Under the pieces are notes generated by a model. That model worked only from the letters and a program-made list of their open reading frames with translations. It searched no databases and was not told where the DNA came from. Positions 18,337 to 26,231 of a DNA stretch of 34,328 bases are shown in pieces (position 1 is the stretch's first letter; every line of letters begins with the position of its first letter). The stretch lies in NCBI GenBank assembly GCA_025351795.1, contig JANXVG010000025.1, positions 1 through 34,328 on the forward strand, in the 5' to 3' direction. The position numbers and the translations under genes were made by a program. Origin of the DNA: Salinibacterium sp. (lineage in GTDB: Bacteria; Actinomycetota; Actinomycetes; Actinomycetales; Microbacteriaceae).

Positions 18337-18340
18337 GTTG
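18325..18340. repeat. 16-bp perfect palindrome spanning two convergent stop codons
   Basis: CAACTCAGCTGAGTTG equals its own reverse complement. Read on either strand in the gene's frame it encodes Gln-Leu-Ser-stop, forming the end of both the small membrane protein (plus) and purF (minus). The two coding regions overlap by 8 nt at its centre. It may double as a bidirectional terminator, although a hairpin from it would have a stem of only about 6 bp. Confidence 0.85.
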
Positions 18341-19786
18341 ATTCTTCTCGACCCAGGCCAGATACTCCGGCGTGACGGTGCCGGTGACGTAGTCACCAGT
18401 GAAGCAGCTCATCTCGAGGGCCGTGACATTCGAGCCCTCGATGATGGCGGCTTCCATGTCGGCGACCTCCTGGAAGATGAGGTTGTCGGCGCCGAGTTCC
18501 GTCGCGATCTCGGGGATCTTGCGGCCGTGGGCGACGAGTTCATGGCGGCTCGGCATGTTGATGCCATAAACGTGTGCGTAGCGCACGGGAGGCGCAGCAG
18601 AGGTGAAAGTGACCTTGTTGGCTCCCGCTTCGCGAGCCATTTGCACGATCTCCTTGGAGGTGGTGCCGCGCACTATCGAGTCGTCGACGATGAGGATGTT
18701 CTTGCCCTTGAACTCCGTTGACATCGCGTTCAGCTTCTGCTTGACCGACTTCTTGCGCTCCGCCTGGCCCGGCATGATGAAGGTGCGGCCGACGTAGCGG
18801 TTCTTGTAGAAGCCCTCGCGGTACTCGACGCCGAGCTTCTGGGCGACCTGCATCGCCGCCGGGCGGGACGAGTCGGGGATCGGCATGACCACGTCGATGT
18901 CGCCCATCGGCGTGTACTTCGCGATGGTGTCGGCGAGCCGGTTGCCGAGGCGCAGGCGGGCCTCGTACACCGAGATGCCGTTCATCACCGAGTCTGGGCG
19001 CGCGAGGTACACGTACTCAAATGAGCACGGCACGAGGCGCGGGTTCGCCGCGCACTGCTTCGAGGTCATCTCACCGTCGGGGGCGATGAAGATCGCCTCA
19101 CCGGGCAGCACATCGCGCACGAGGTCGTAGCCACCGCTTTCAAGAACAAGCGATTCGGAGGCGACAACCCACTCTGTTCCGACGAAGCCGGTCTGGCGCT
19201 TGCCGAGAACGAGAGGGCGGATTCCGAACGGATCACGGAAGGCGAGCAGCCCGTGCCCCGCGATCAGCGCGATTGCCGCGTACGAGCCTTCGACGCGCTC
19301 GTGCAGCCGGGTGATGGCCTTGAACACCTGGTCGGGGTCGAGGTCGGTGCCGGACACCTGCTCTTGCAGTTCGTTCGCGAGCACGTTGACGAGCAACTCG
19401 GTGTCGCTCGAGGTATTGAGGTGACGACGGTCGATGTGAAACAACTCTTCGGTCAGCTCGCGCGTGTTCGTGAGATTACCGTTGTGAATGAGGGCGATGC
19501 CGTACGGAGCGTTCACGTAGAACGGTTGAGCCTCTTCTTCGTTGGCCGCGGTGCCCTTCGTGGCGTAGCGCACGTGACCGAGACCCATGTTTCCCACAAG
19601 GTTGCGCATGTCGCGCGTGCGGTAGGCCTCCCGCACCTGGCCCTTGGCCTTGATCATGTGCAGAGTACTGCCGTGGGCCGTCACCATGCCCGTCGAGTCT
19701 TGACCGCGATGCTGGAGAAGCGAGAGGCTGTCGTAGATCTGCTGGTTGACCGGATGGGTTGAGACGATGCCGACGATGCCGCACAT
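18329..19786 (-). CDS. purF: amidophosphoribosyltransferase
   Basis: PurF makes phosphoribosylamine from PRPP and glutamine, the first committed step of purine synthesis and the main point of feedback control. The 485-residue product starts MCGIVGIV, leaving Cys as the N-terminal nucleophile after Met removal. This decides for the ATG at 19786 over the longer frame from 19894. Other motifs: HRGQDSTGM near residue 27-35, GHVRYATKG near 72-80, the PRPP region ILIVDDSIVRGTTSKEIV near 363-380, and SCFTGDY near the C-terminus. Internal Cys residues fit the B. subtilis-type enzyme with an Fe-S cluster and propeptide, though here there is no long propeptide. A GGGAG lies 12 nt upstream. Divergent from purM. 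Confidence 0.96.
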   Translation of the reverse strand: MCGIVGIVSTHPVNQQIYDSLSLLQHRGQDSTGMVTAHGSTLHMIKAKGQVREAYRTRDMRNLVGNMGLGHVRYATKGTAANEEEAQPFYVNAPYGIALIHNGNLTNTRELTEELFHIDRRHLNTSSDTELLVNVLANELQEQVSGTDLDPDQVFKAITRLHERVEGSYAAIALIAGHGLLAFRDPFGIRPLVLGKRQTGFVGTEWVVASESLVLESGGYDLVRDVLPGEAIFIAPDGEMTSKQCAANPRLVPCSFEYVYLARPDSVMNGISVYEARLRLGNRLADTIAKYTPMGDIDVVMPIPDSSRPAAMQVAQKLGVEYREGFYKNRYVGRTFIMPGQAERKKSVKQKLNAMSTEFKGKNILIVDDSIVRGTTSKEIVQMAREAGANKVTFTSAAPPVRYAHVYGINMPSRHELVAHGRKIPEIATELGADNLIFQEVADMEAAIIEGSNVTALEMSCFTGDYVTGTVTPEYLAWVEKNQLS

Positions 19787-19819
19787 GCTGGGCAGTGGCT
19801 CCCTGCGATTGAGAGGGCG

Positions 19820-19837
19820 CGTACCTGAATAGGTACG
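19820..19837. promoter_or_regulatory. 18-bp dyad upstream of purF, candidate operator
   Basis: CGTACCT (19820-19826) and AGGTACG (19831-19837) are perfect inverted repeats with a GAAT centre, 34-51 nt before the purF ATG and inside the purF-purM divergent gap. The position overlaps or adjoins the likely purF promoter. The binding factor, if any, is unknown. Confidence 0.5.
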
Positions 19838-19884
19838 ATTTAGTTTCTCACACTCCCGGCGAACATCGCCGAGCGGATGCCCCG

Positions 19885-19899
19885 CGGTTGACACAACCG
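19885..19899. promoter_or_regulatory. 15-bp dyad in the purF-purM gap
   Basis: CGGTTG and CAACCG are inverted repeats around ACA; the sequence contains TTGACA, a -35 consensus, but no -10 box lies 16-18 nt downstream on the plus strand. It is the second dyad of this 157-nt divergent regulatory region. Confidence 0.4.
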
Positions 19900-19930
19900 A
19901 GCGATGACGGGCCCGAAGGTGGGCCGCCGG

Positions 19931-19936
19931 TACGCT
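19931..19936 (+). promoter_or_regulatory. -10 box, leaderless start of purM
   Basis: TACGCT is followed by seven bases and the GTG at 19944. No Shine-Dalgarno sequence is present. Confidence 0.55.
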
Positions 19937-19943
19937 TGAGCAT

Positions 19944-21056
19944 GTGACCGAGAACTCGTCAACCAGCTATCGCGAGGCCGGAGTCGACACCGCAGCCGGT
20001 GATCTCGCCGTCGAACTGATGAAGTCGGCGGTGAGTAAGACACACGGCCCCGAAGTGTTCGGTGGCGTCGGAGGGTTCGCCGGGCTCTTCGACGTCTCCT
20101 TCCTCACGGCGTACACCCAGCCGCTGCTGGCGACGTCCACGGATGGGGTCGGCACGAAGGTTGCGATCGCCCAGGCCATTGACAAGCACGACACGATCGG
20201 CCAGGACTTGGTGGGCATGGTCGTCGATGACATCGTCGTGGTCGGTGCGAAGCCGCTCTTCATGACGGACTACATTGCCTGCGGCAAGGTTATTCCCGAG
20301 CGCATCGCAGACATCGTTGCGGGCATCGCTCGCGCGTGCAGCGAGACGGGCACGGCCCTCATCGGCGGCGAGACGGCCGAGCACCCCGGACTTCTCGGGC
20401 CCGACGACTACGACGTGGCGGGCGCCGCTGTGGGCGCCGTCGAGGCGGATTCGCGGCTGGGCGCGCACCTCGTGGCAGATGGTGATGTCGTGGTCGCGAT
20501 CGGGTCATCCGGTCTGCATAGCAACGGCTTCTCGCTCGTGCGGCACATTCTCGCAAAGCGCGGTATTGGCTACCGCGACCAGTCAGATGATTTTGGCGGC
20601 GTCGTGGGCGAAGTGCTCCTCGAGCCGACACGGCTCTACACCTCGCCGCTGCTGCGCCTCCTGGCTGACCATCAGGTCGGTGGGGCAGTGCACGCTCTCA
20701 GCCACGTGACCGGCGGCGGAATTGCCGCGAACCTCGCTCGCGTGTTACCTGCGGGCTCGTGGACCGAGCTTGAGCGCTCGACGTGGTCGCCGCCGCCCGT
20801 GTTCCGCGTGTTAGCTCATCTCAGTCGATCGACTCTTGAGAGCACAGAAGGCACCTGGAACCTCGGAATCGGAATGATCGCGGTAGTTGCAGTCGACGCG
20901 GCCGCGGGCGTCATTAGGATGCTCGCGACCGACGGTGTACCCGCCTGGGAGGTTGGCCGAGTCACCATCGGTGTACGCGACGTGGCCGGATTCGAGCAGG
21001 GAGCTAAGGGCGTCAAGGGCGGTGCGGTGCGCCTCATCGGCCGTTACGCGAGCTGA
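19944..21056 (+). CDS. purM: phosphoribosylformylglycinamidine cyclo-ligase (AIR synthetase)
   Basis: PurM closes FGAM to AIR with ATP. The 370-residue protein starts SYREAGVDTAAGDLAVELMK, with the PurM-family ATP-binding pieces STDGVGTKVAIA near residues 65-76, DLVGMVVDDIVVVGAKPLFMTDYIA near 89-113, GGETAEHPG near 145-153, and SSGLHSNGFSLVR near 188-200. HVTGGGIAANLARVLP near 254-269 is also kept. It starts with GTG at 19944 after a leaderless -10 box and is divergent from purF across a 157-nt control region with two dyads, so the two may be co-regulated. Confidence 0.97.
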   Translation: MTENSSTSYREAGVDTAAGDLAVELMKSAVSKTHGPEVFGGVGGFAGLFDVSFLTAYTQPLLATSTDGVGTKVAIAQAIDKHDTIGQDLVGMVVDDIVVVGAKPLFMTDYIACGKVIPERIADIVAGIARACSETGTALIGGETAEHPGLLGPDDYDVAGAAVGAVEADSRLGAHLVADGDVVVAIGSSGLHSNGFSLVRHILAKRGIGYRDQSDDFGGVVGEVLLEPTRLYTSPLLRLLADHQVGGAVHALSHVTGGGIAANLARVLPAGSWTELERSTWSPPPVFRVLAHLSRSTLESTEGTWNLGIGMIAVVAVDAAAGVIRMLATDGVPAWEVGRVTIGVRDVAGFEQGAKGVKGGAVRLIGRYAS

Positions 21057-21105
21057 ATTTCGACGTGCTCTGTCGCTGGGTGGCCAGCCCGGCGAGCGGT
21101 CGATG

Positions 21106-21327
21106 CTACGCGGTTCTCGGCTCGGCGTCGGGCTCGGCGTCGGCTTCGTCGCGCGATGGCCCGCCAGCGACATACTCCGGCCACTTCTCGAGGTCCTCAT
21201 CGAGTCGAGGGTCGCCGGTGGAGTGGGAGAGCTCTTTTTCGAGCGCGCCATAGTTCGTATCGGGGCTGAAATACTTCAGGTCCCTGGCAACTTTGGTGTG
21301 CTTTGCTTTTTGACGGCCGCGCCCCAT
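21106..21327 (-). CDS. DUF3073 family protein
   Basis: A 73-residue protein beginning MGRGRQKAKHTKVARDLKYF, then SPDTNYGALEKEL and a very acidic C-terminal half (DEDLEKWPEY... DEADAEPDAEP). This strongly basic start and acidic tail is the hallmark of DUF3073, a small actinobacterial family of unknown function that commonly sits beside purM. The ATG at 21327 has a GGGGG purine run upstream and starts the conserved sequence; the frame opens further back at 21519 without conserved content. It is convergent with purM (49 nt between ends). Confidence 0.88.
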   Translation of the reverse strand: MGRGRQKAKHTKVARDLKYFSPDTNYGALEKELSHSTGDPRLDEDLEKWPEYVAGGPSRDEADAEPDAEPRTA

Positions 21328-21469
21328 GCGAGACCCCCTCTGGTGTCTGTCCCGATGCGCCCTCCCGGCGTGGGGAGCGAGCGAACAGGATGGATGAAAA
21401 CTAGCGATGAGTTTAGCATGCAGCCCATCGCGGCCGCCGTGTGCTAGCCCGAGTGTTCGCGGTGACGGG

Positions 21470-21475
21470 TAACGT
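21470..21475 (+). promoter_or_regulatory. -10 box, leaderless start of the flavin monooxygenase-like gene
   Basis: TAACGT is followed by six bases and the GTG at 21482, with no Shine-Dalgarno sequence. Confidence 0.55.
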
Positions 21476-21481
21476 TGTCGG

Positions 21482-22636
21482 GTGACCTCCTCAACGCCAG
21501 ACACTTCAGTGGTCGTCATTGGCGCGGGTCAAGCCGGACTCTCGGTTTCGTACTACCTTCAGAAACTCGGACTGGATGCGGGAAACGAGTTTGTAGTGCT
21601 CGACCGGGGCCCAGGAACCGGCGGTGCGTGGCAGTTTCGCTGGGATGCGCTGCGCCTCGGATCTGCCCACCGGATTAACGATCTGCCGGGTCTCGATGCG
21701 CTTGGCCTGAGCTTCGAGACAGCGGATCGCACCCGTCCGGCGAAAGATGTCGTCGCCGACTATTACCGACAGTACGAAGACCACCACCAGTTTCACGTGG
21801 TGCGCCCCGCGGTGGTCACAGCGGTCGAAAATGCCGGCGCCGAGCTCGCGGTCACGTTCTCGAACGGCGAATATGACCAGACCGTGACGAGCGAGGTTGT
21901 CGTCAATGCAACAGGCACCTGGGGCTCGCCGTTCATACCCTGGTATCCAGGGCTCCCGAGCTTCACGGGTGCACACGTACACACCAACAACTATGTGAAT
22001 GCAGCGGACTATGCGGGTAAGAGCGTCGTCGTCGTGGGGGGCGGAACATCCGCTATCGGCTTCCTGTTGGAACTTGAGGCGATTGCTGCCGACCTCACCT
22101 GGGTCAGCAGGCGGCCCGTCGACTTTCGCGATGACGGCGACCTCAACCTGGAGGCGCGCGTCGAGGCGGTGCGCATGCAGGATGATGCTGCGCGCGCGGG
22201 CAGGGCGCTTCCGAGCATCGTGAGCGGAACAGGGGTACCACGCACGCGACGCATCCAAGCGGGGATCGACCGCGGTGTACTGACGCCGAGACCCATGTTC
22301 GCGTCGATCGAGCCTGACGGCGTGCGGTGGGAAGACGGTACATTCCAGAAAGCGGATGCAATCATCTGGTCAACCGGATTTCGACCAGAACTGCGCCATC
22401 TAGCACCTCTCAAACTTCGCGAAAAGGAGGGCGGCATGCAGGTCGCCAACGGCATCGCGTTTCGAGACGCTCGCATATTCTTCGCGGGCTATGGACCGCA
22501 GGCGTCGACGATCGGCGCGAACCGGGCCGGCCGCATGATCGCCCGGCAGGTGGTCGCGACCCTGAGCAAACTGCAGGCGGCGCGCAACAGCAGGCAACTT
22601 TCGACGTTCCGGTTTGTAAGCGACGCGGCCTTCTAA
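21482..22636 (+). CDS. flavin-containing monooxygenase-like FAD/NAD(P) oxidoreductase
   Basis: A 384-residue two-dinucleotide-domain flavoprotein. The FAD-binding motif G14-A-G-Q-A-G19 lies at the N-terminus (VVVIGAGQAGLSVSYYLQ) and the NADPH-binding motif GGGTSAIG starts at residue 186 (VVVVGGGTSAIG). Between them NATGTWGSPFIPWYPG matches the link segment of class B flavin monooxygenases (CzcO/TrkA-like group), and IWSTGFRPELRHL near residue 300 the ATG/STG motif. Such proteins oxygenate soft nucleophiles, but many members act on unknown substrates. It stands alone, with an atypically high share of non-GC-ending codons compared with the pur genes beside it; that is a visual impression only. 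Confidence 0.85.
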   Translation: MTSSTPDTSVVVIGAGQAGLSVSYYLQKLGLDAGNEFVVLDRGPGTGGAWQFRWDALRLGSAHRINDLPGLDALGLSFETADRTRPAKDVVADYYRQYEDHHQFHVVRPAVVTAVENAGAELAVTFSNGEYDQTVTSEVVVNATGTWGSPFIPWYPGLPSFTGAHVHTNNYVNAADYAGKSVVVVGGGTSAIGFLLELEAIAADLTWVSRRPVDFRDDGDLNLEARVEAVRMQDDAARAGRALPSIVSGTGVPRTRRIQAGIDRGVLTPRPMFASIEPDGVRWEDGTFQKADAIIWSTGFRPELRHLAPLKLREKEGGMQVANGIAFRDARIFFAGYGPQASTIGANRAGRMIARQVVATLSKLQAARNSRQLSTFRFVSDAAF

Positions 22637-22695
22637 AATCCGCTGTGGCGGGATATTCCGACCGGCGGCCGGACGCACGATGGCCGCGGTGAACG

Positions 22696-23070
22696 CTACG
22701 AAAGCCCGAGCACGATCGAGAAGGTGCCGGCCGCAGCACCAACACCCACCACGAGGTTGGCAGCGACGTTCATGACGGCCGTGCCCGTCTTGCCGCCCAG
22801 AACCAATTGCACAGACTCGACCGTCCACGTGCTGAACGTTGTCAGACCACCGCACAGGCCGCTGATCAGCACGAAACGGATGTCGGCCGACACGTCCCCG
22901 CGCACGGCAAGCGCAAGCACCGCGCCGCCGATCGCCGACCCCACGACGTTCACGATGAGTACCGCGAACGGAAATTGGCCGCGCGTCTCGAACGCGTGCG
23001 CGAGAAGATAACGAACCACGGCACCGAACGCTCCAGCTACCAGTGTCGCTGCGATGACCATGGGGGTCAT
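22696..23070 (-). CDS. crcB: CrcB/Fluc fluoride channel subunit 1
   Basis: A 124-residue membrane protein with four helices, of the Fluc (CrcB) fluoride channel family, which exports F- passively as a dual-topology dimer. Diagnostic motifs: GAVVRYLLA near residues 15-23, N-V-V-G-S in the second helix (IVNVVGSAIGG) and GGLTTFSTWTVE in the third with the TTFS segment that holds the pore Phe/Ser. Start at ATG 23070, which overlaps the stop of the neighbouring crcB copy (ATGA); upstream frame to 23289 is non-conserved. Gram-positive bacteria often carry two unequal copies that form a heterodimer, which fits this pair. Confidence 0.93.
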   Translation of the reverse strand: MTPMVIAATLVAGAFGAVVRYLLAHAFETRGQFPFAVLIVNVVGSAIGGAVLALAVRGDVSADIRFVLISGLCGGLTTFSTWTVESVQLVLGGKTGTAVMNVAANLVVGVGAAAGTFSIVLGLS

Positions 23071-23465
23071 TCGCTCACCTCGTCCAGTTCGGGCAAGCCG
23101 GTGTGGTGCCCGCGGCCCGCCCTCAACCCGAGCCAGGCTGCCCCCAGCCCGAACACGAGTGTTGCGGCCAGATAGGCGGCGGCGGGCATCCAGTTGGTGG
23201 TGTGCACGAGGGCAACCAGTGAGACTGCAAGAGCCGAGAAGGTGGTAAACGAACCGAGCAGACCTGCGCCGAGCGCAGCCCGCAGCCATGGTGGTGCGAT
23301 CGGCCAGACCCGGGCGACGAGCGTGCCGAGGGCGCCAGCGCCGATGACGTTGATGATCAGGGTTGACACCGGGAAGTCGCTGTCGCTGTGCGGAATGCCC
23401 ACATCAATCACGAGTCGCAGTGCTGTTCCAATGAGTCCGCCGACGATCACAGCGAGGATGGTCAT
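23067..23465 (-). CDS. crcB: CrcB/Fluc fluoride channel subunit 2
   Basis: A 132-residue four-helix Fluc protein: GGLIGTALRLVID near residues 9-21, TLIINVIGAGALG near 35-47, and GLLGSFTTFSALAVS near 68-82 with the TTFS motif. The C-terminal tail (RAGRGHHTGLPELDEVSE) is hydrophilic. It is second in a three-gene operon: its ATG (23465) overlaps the permease stop and its stop overlaps the next crcB start, each by 4 nt. Pairing with the other subunit as antiparallel heterodimer is inferred. No fluoride riboswitch is visible ahead of the operon. Confidence 0.93.
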   Translation of the reverse strand: MTILAVIVGGLIGTALRLVIDVGIPHSDSDFPVSTLIINVIGAGALGTLVARVWPIAPPWLRAALGAGLLGSFTTFSALAVSLVALVHTTNWMPAAAYLAATLVFGLGAAWLGLRAGRGHHTGLPELDEVSE

Positions 23466-25534
23466 GCGCGGTCGACGGGCTTCCGCGCGGTGGTGGTGGT
23501 CGACTTCGGTGCAACTTTGTGGGGCTTTGCAGCGGGCGGCATCGCCTTGCGCACGATGGGACGCCGCGGCTCTCCGCGGCGATCCTGGCCGGGAATAGGC
23601 CGCGAACGCCGACCGTAAATGAGGTCAGAGGAGTCGAGCAACCACGGAACGAGCGCAAGCACGACACCGTGCACGAGCATGAGTCTTTTGCGGATACGCC
23701 TGGCCTTGTGATTGTGCAACAGCGACTCCCACCAGTGTCCGACGATGAAGATCGGTGTATAGATGGTCACCACCTCAGACCCGTGCTCGTCGCGACGGAA
23801 TTTGATGTACTTCGCGAGCGGGAGGCTGATGTCGCGGTATGGCGACTCGAGCACCCGCAAGGGCAGCTTGATGTTCTGCTCCTTCCACTGCGCCTCGAGT
23901 TTTTCGGTCTCCGCGTCATCGATGGACACGTGCACAGCTTCGATGCTGTTGTGGCGTGCCGCGATCGCGTAGTCCAGCGCCTTCAGGATCGGCTTCTGCA
24001 TGCGCCCGACCAACACGATCGCGTGGTCGCCTGTTGCCCCGAAGGTCGTCGTGGGGTCTGCCTCAATCTCGTTATCGACATCGCGGTAGTAGCGGTTGAT
24101 GCCGAGCATCAGCATGAAGAGGATGGGCATGATCACGAAGACCAACCACGCGCCGTGGGTGAACTTGGTGATCGTCACAACGATCAGCACGCTGAGCGTC
24201 ATGAGGGCACCGACAGCGTTGATGACGAGACTTCGCGCCAGATAGCTGCGGTCTCCCGTTCGTGCCCGGATCAGCTTGACCCAGTGCACGACCATGCCGG
24301 TCTGGCCGAGGGTAAAGGAAATAAAGACTCCGATGATATACAGCTGGATGAGCGATGTGACGTCTGCGCGGTACACCACGAGGATGATCGCGGCCACGAG
24401 GGCGAGCAGAATCACGCCATTGGAGTAGATGAGGCGGTCACCGCGAGTCGAGAGCGACTTGGGAGCGTACTGGTCTTTAGCGAGCACCGAACCCAACAGC
24501 GGGAAACCGTTGAATGCGGTGTTAGCGGCGAGCAACAGCACGAGCGCGGTGGCGGCCTGAACGATGAAGAACAAGATCGAGTTGTTGCCAAATACCGACG
24601 ACGCGATCTGGGCAACGAGTGACCGCTGAGGCTGAGTGGCACAATCAGCCCATCCGATGAGATTGCAGGGAATCTCCGAGTAGTGCACGCCCGAGATGAG
24701 CGCGACAGCGGTGAGACCCGAGAACAGCACGATGGCGATCGTTCCCATTGCCACGAGGGTCAGCTGGGCATTCTTGATTTTTGGAGTGCGAAACGCCTGA
24801 ACTCCGTTGGAGATCGCCTCTACGCCGGTGAGCGCAGAGCATCCACTCGCGAAAGCTCTCAGCAAAAGAAGCACAAACGCGGCCTGGGTAAATTGATCGC
24901 CGTGCACCGTGTACATAGCGGATTCGGCCACCGGCGCGTCGCCGAACGCGGTGCGCACAAGGGCGACCGTGACCATGACGAAAATGCTTCCGATGAAAAT
25001 GTAGGTCGGCAGCGCGAATGCCTTGCTTGACTCGCGCACGCCCCTGAGGTTGACCGCGGCCAGGCCCACTATTGCGAGGACGGCGAGTTCGACGCGGAAC
25101 CCGCTTATCGCGGGAAACGCTGAAATGATGTTGTCGATGCCGCTCGCTACCGAGACCGCCACGGTCATGATGTAGTCCACAAGCAGGGCCGATCCGACGA
25201 TCAGACCGGCCTTCTCGCCCAGATTCTTTCTCGCGACCTCGTAGTCTCCGCCACCGCTCGGGTAGGCAGCTATGAGCTTGCGATATGAGACGACCACGAC
25301 GATGAGAAGCACGACGACACCCGCGGCCACCCATGGGGCGAAACTGAGGAACGCGAGCCCACCGAGCAGCAGGATCATCAGCAGTTCTTGTGGAGCGTAT
25401 GCGACAGACGAGAGCGGGTCGCTCGCGAAAATCGGCAGCGCAAGGTGCTTCGGGAGGAGTTGCCCCTCGAGTTTTTCGGAGGACAGCGGTTCGCCGATCA
25501 GCCACCGCTTCGGCGACCGAGCTTCGTTAGTCAC
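23462..25534 (-). CDS. APC-superfamily permease, KimA/YdaO-like (candidate K+ importer)
   Basis: A 690-residue protein: a hydrophilic start (WLIGEPLSSEKLEGQLLPKHLALPIF), 12 or so membrane helices from about residue 40 to 490, a cytosolic domain near 500-640 (ATGDHAIVLVGRMQKPILKALDYA) and a basic, Ser/Thr-rich disordered tail. Conserved APC pieces include FASDPLSSVAYAPQE, AAYPSGGGDY and LLVDYIMTVAVSVASG. The overall plan matches B. subtilis KimA, a K+/H+ symporter controlled by c-di-AMP, but amino acids are also possible substrates for such annotations. GTG at 25534 is chosen over the frame start at 25582, because a TTGACA-16-TAGGCT promoter lies inside the extra part. It leads the operon with the two crcB genes. 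Confidence 0.8.
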   Translation of the reverse strand: MTNEARSPKRWLIGEPLSSEKLEGQLLPKHLALPIFASDPLSSVAYAPQELLMILLLGGLAFLSFAPWVAAGVVVLLIVVVVSYRKLIAAYPSGGGDYEVARKNLGEKAGLIVGSALLVDYIMTVAVSVASGIDNIISAFPAISGFRVELAVLAIVGLAAVNLRGVRESSKAFALPTYIFIGSIFVMVTVALVRTAFGDAPVAESAMYTVHGDQFTQAAFVLLLLRAFASGCSALTGVEAISNGVQAFRTPKIKNAQLTLVAMGTIAIVLFSGLTAVALISGVHYSEIPCNLIGWADCATQPQRSLVAQIASSVFGNNSILFFIVQAATALVLLLAANTAFNGFPLLGSVLAKDQYAPKSLSTRGDRLIYSNGVILLALVAAIILVVYRADVTSLIQLYIIGVFISFTLGQTGMVVHWVKLIRARTGDRSYLARSLVINAVGALMTLSVLIVVTITKFTHGAWLVFVIMPILFMLMLGINRYYRDVDNEIEADPTTTFGATGDHAIVLVGRMQKPILKALDYAIAARHNSIEAVHVSIDDAETEKLEAQWKEQNIKLPLRVLESPYRDISLPLAKYIKFRRDEHGSEVVTIYTPIFIVGHWWESLLHNHKARRIRKRLMLVHGVVLALVPWLLDSSDLIYGRRSRPIPGQDRRGEPRRPIVRKAMPPAAKPHKVAPKSTTTTARKPVDRA

Positions 25535-25542
25535 GAGGGGCG

Positions 25543-25570
25543 AGCCTACTCTTACTGCAAGCGCTGTCAA
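25543..25570 (-). promoter_or_regulatory. consensus promoter of the permease-crcB-crcB operon
   Basis: On the minus strand a perfect -35 TTGACA (25570-25565), a 16-nt spacer and a -10 TAGGCT (25548-25543) are followed by eight bases and the GTG at 25534. It is the best consensus promoter seen in the window and would give a leaderless or nearly leaderless mRNA. Confidence 0.7.
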
Positions 25571-25631
25571 GCTGGGCGTCAACGCCGCGCGCTGATCGCA
25601 ATTCCGCTGGGGTCACGTGCGCAGTGACTCG

Positions 25632-26231
25632 TTATAGCGAAGCGCGTACCGCGTCGAGTTGCGTTTTCAGCAAATCGACCGACTGGCGAGTAAGTTGCCC
25701 CGAAATCGCCCTCGTGCGCAGGTCGGCTCGCAGGTTGTGGCGAAACTCGGTGAGCACAACCTCGGCCTCCTGCACGAGCGTGTTGGACGAGCCGCGCGCA
25801 GTGTCCACTCGCACAGTGCGACCAGATTGACGCGCGTCATCCCTGGCATCGCGTGCAGCAGACGCGAGGTCGGCCCTGAGGGTCTTCATGGCGTCGTTGA
25901 CGGATGTCCGAACCTCATGTGCAAGTCGCCTCACCGAATCGGTGACGTCGCTTTCAATGCCGTCGAGCGCGGACTTGCGGCTCGCAAGCGCGGTGCGGCC
26001 CGCATCCGTTATCGCGTACACGGTCTTGCGGCCATCGGTCGACTTGGTGACGAGCGCTTCGTCTTCGAGCTTGGCGAGACGCGGGTAAATCGTGCCAGCG
26101 CTAGGAATATATGTGCCACCGAACCGCTCGCCGAGCGCCTGAATGAGCTCGTACCCGTGCATGGGGTGCTCGGCCAACAGCGACAGGAGGTACAGGCGCA
26201 GCTGCCCATGGGCGAAGACGGGCGGGGTCAT
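25632..26231 (-). CDS. PadR-family transcriptional regulator
   Basis: A 199-residue PadR protein. The winged-helix domain covers about residues 8-85: LRLYLLSLLAEHPMHGYELIQALGERF, then the recognition part GTIYPRLAKLEDEALVTKS and the wing DGRKTVYAITDAG. A long C-terminal region of about 110 residues is charged and helical (dimerisation, Vtr1-like region is longer here than in minimal PadR). It overlaps the preceding DUF4097 gene by 4 nt (ATGA) and is the last gene of a three-gene operon. PadR regulators usually repress their own operon. The tandem repeats at 27566-27644, upstream of the first gene, are a candidate operator (inference). Confidence 0.9.
   Translation of the reverse strand: MTPPVFAHGQLRLYLLSLLAEHPMHGYELIQALGERFGGTYIPSAGTIYPRLAKLEDEALVTKSTDGRKTVYAITDAGRTALASRKSALDGIESDVTDSVRRLAHEVRTSVNDAMKTLRADLASAARDARDDARQSGRTVRVDTARGSSNTLVQEAEVVLTEFRHNLRADLRTRAISGQLTRQSVDLLKTQLDAVRASL

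Noticed and set aside
25535-25631. A fluoride riboswitch before the permease-crcB operon.
   Set aside because: The promoter lies right at the start codon, so there is no leader RNA to hold one.
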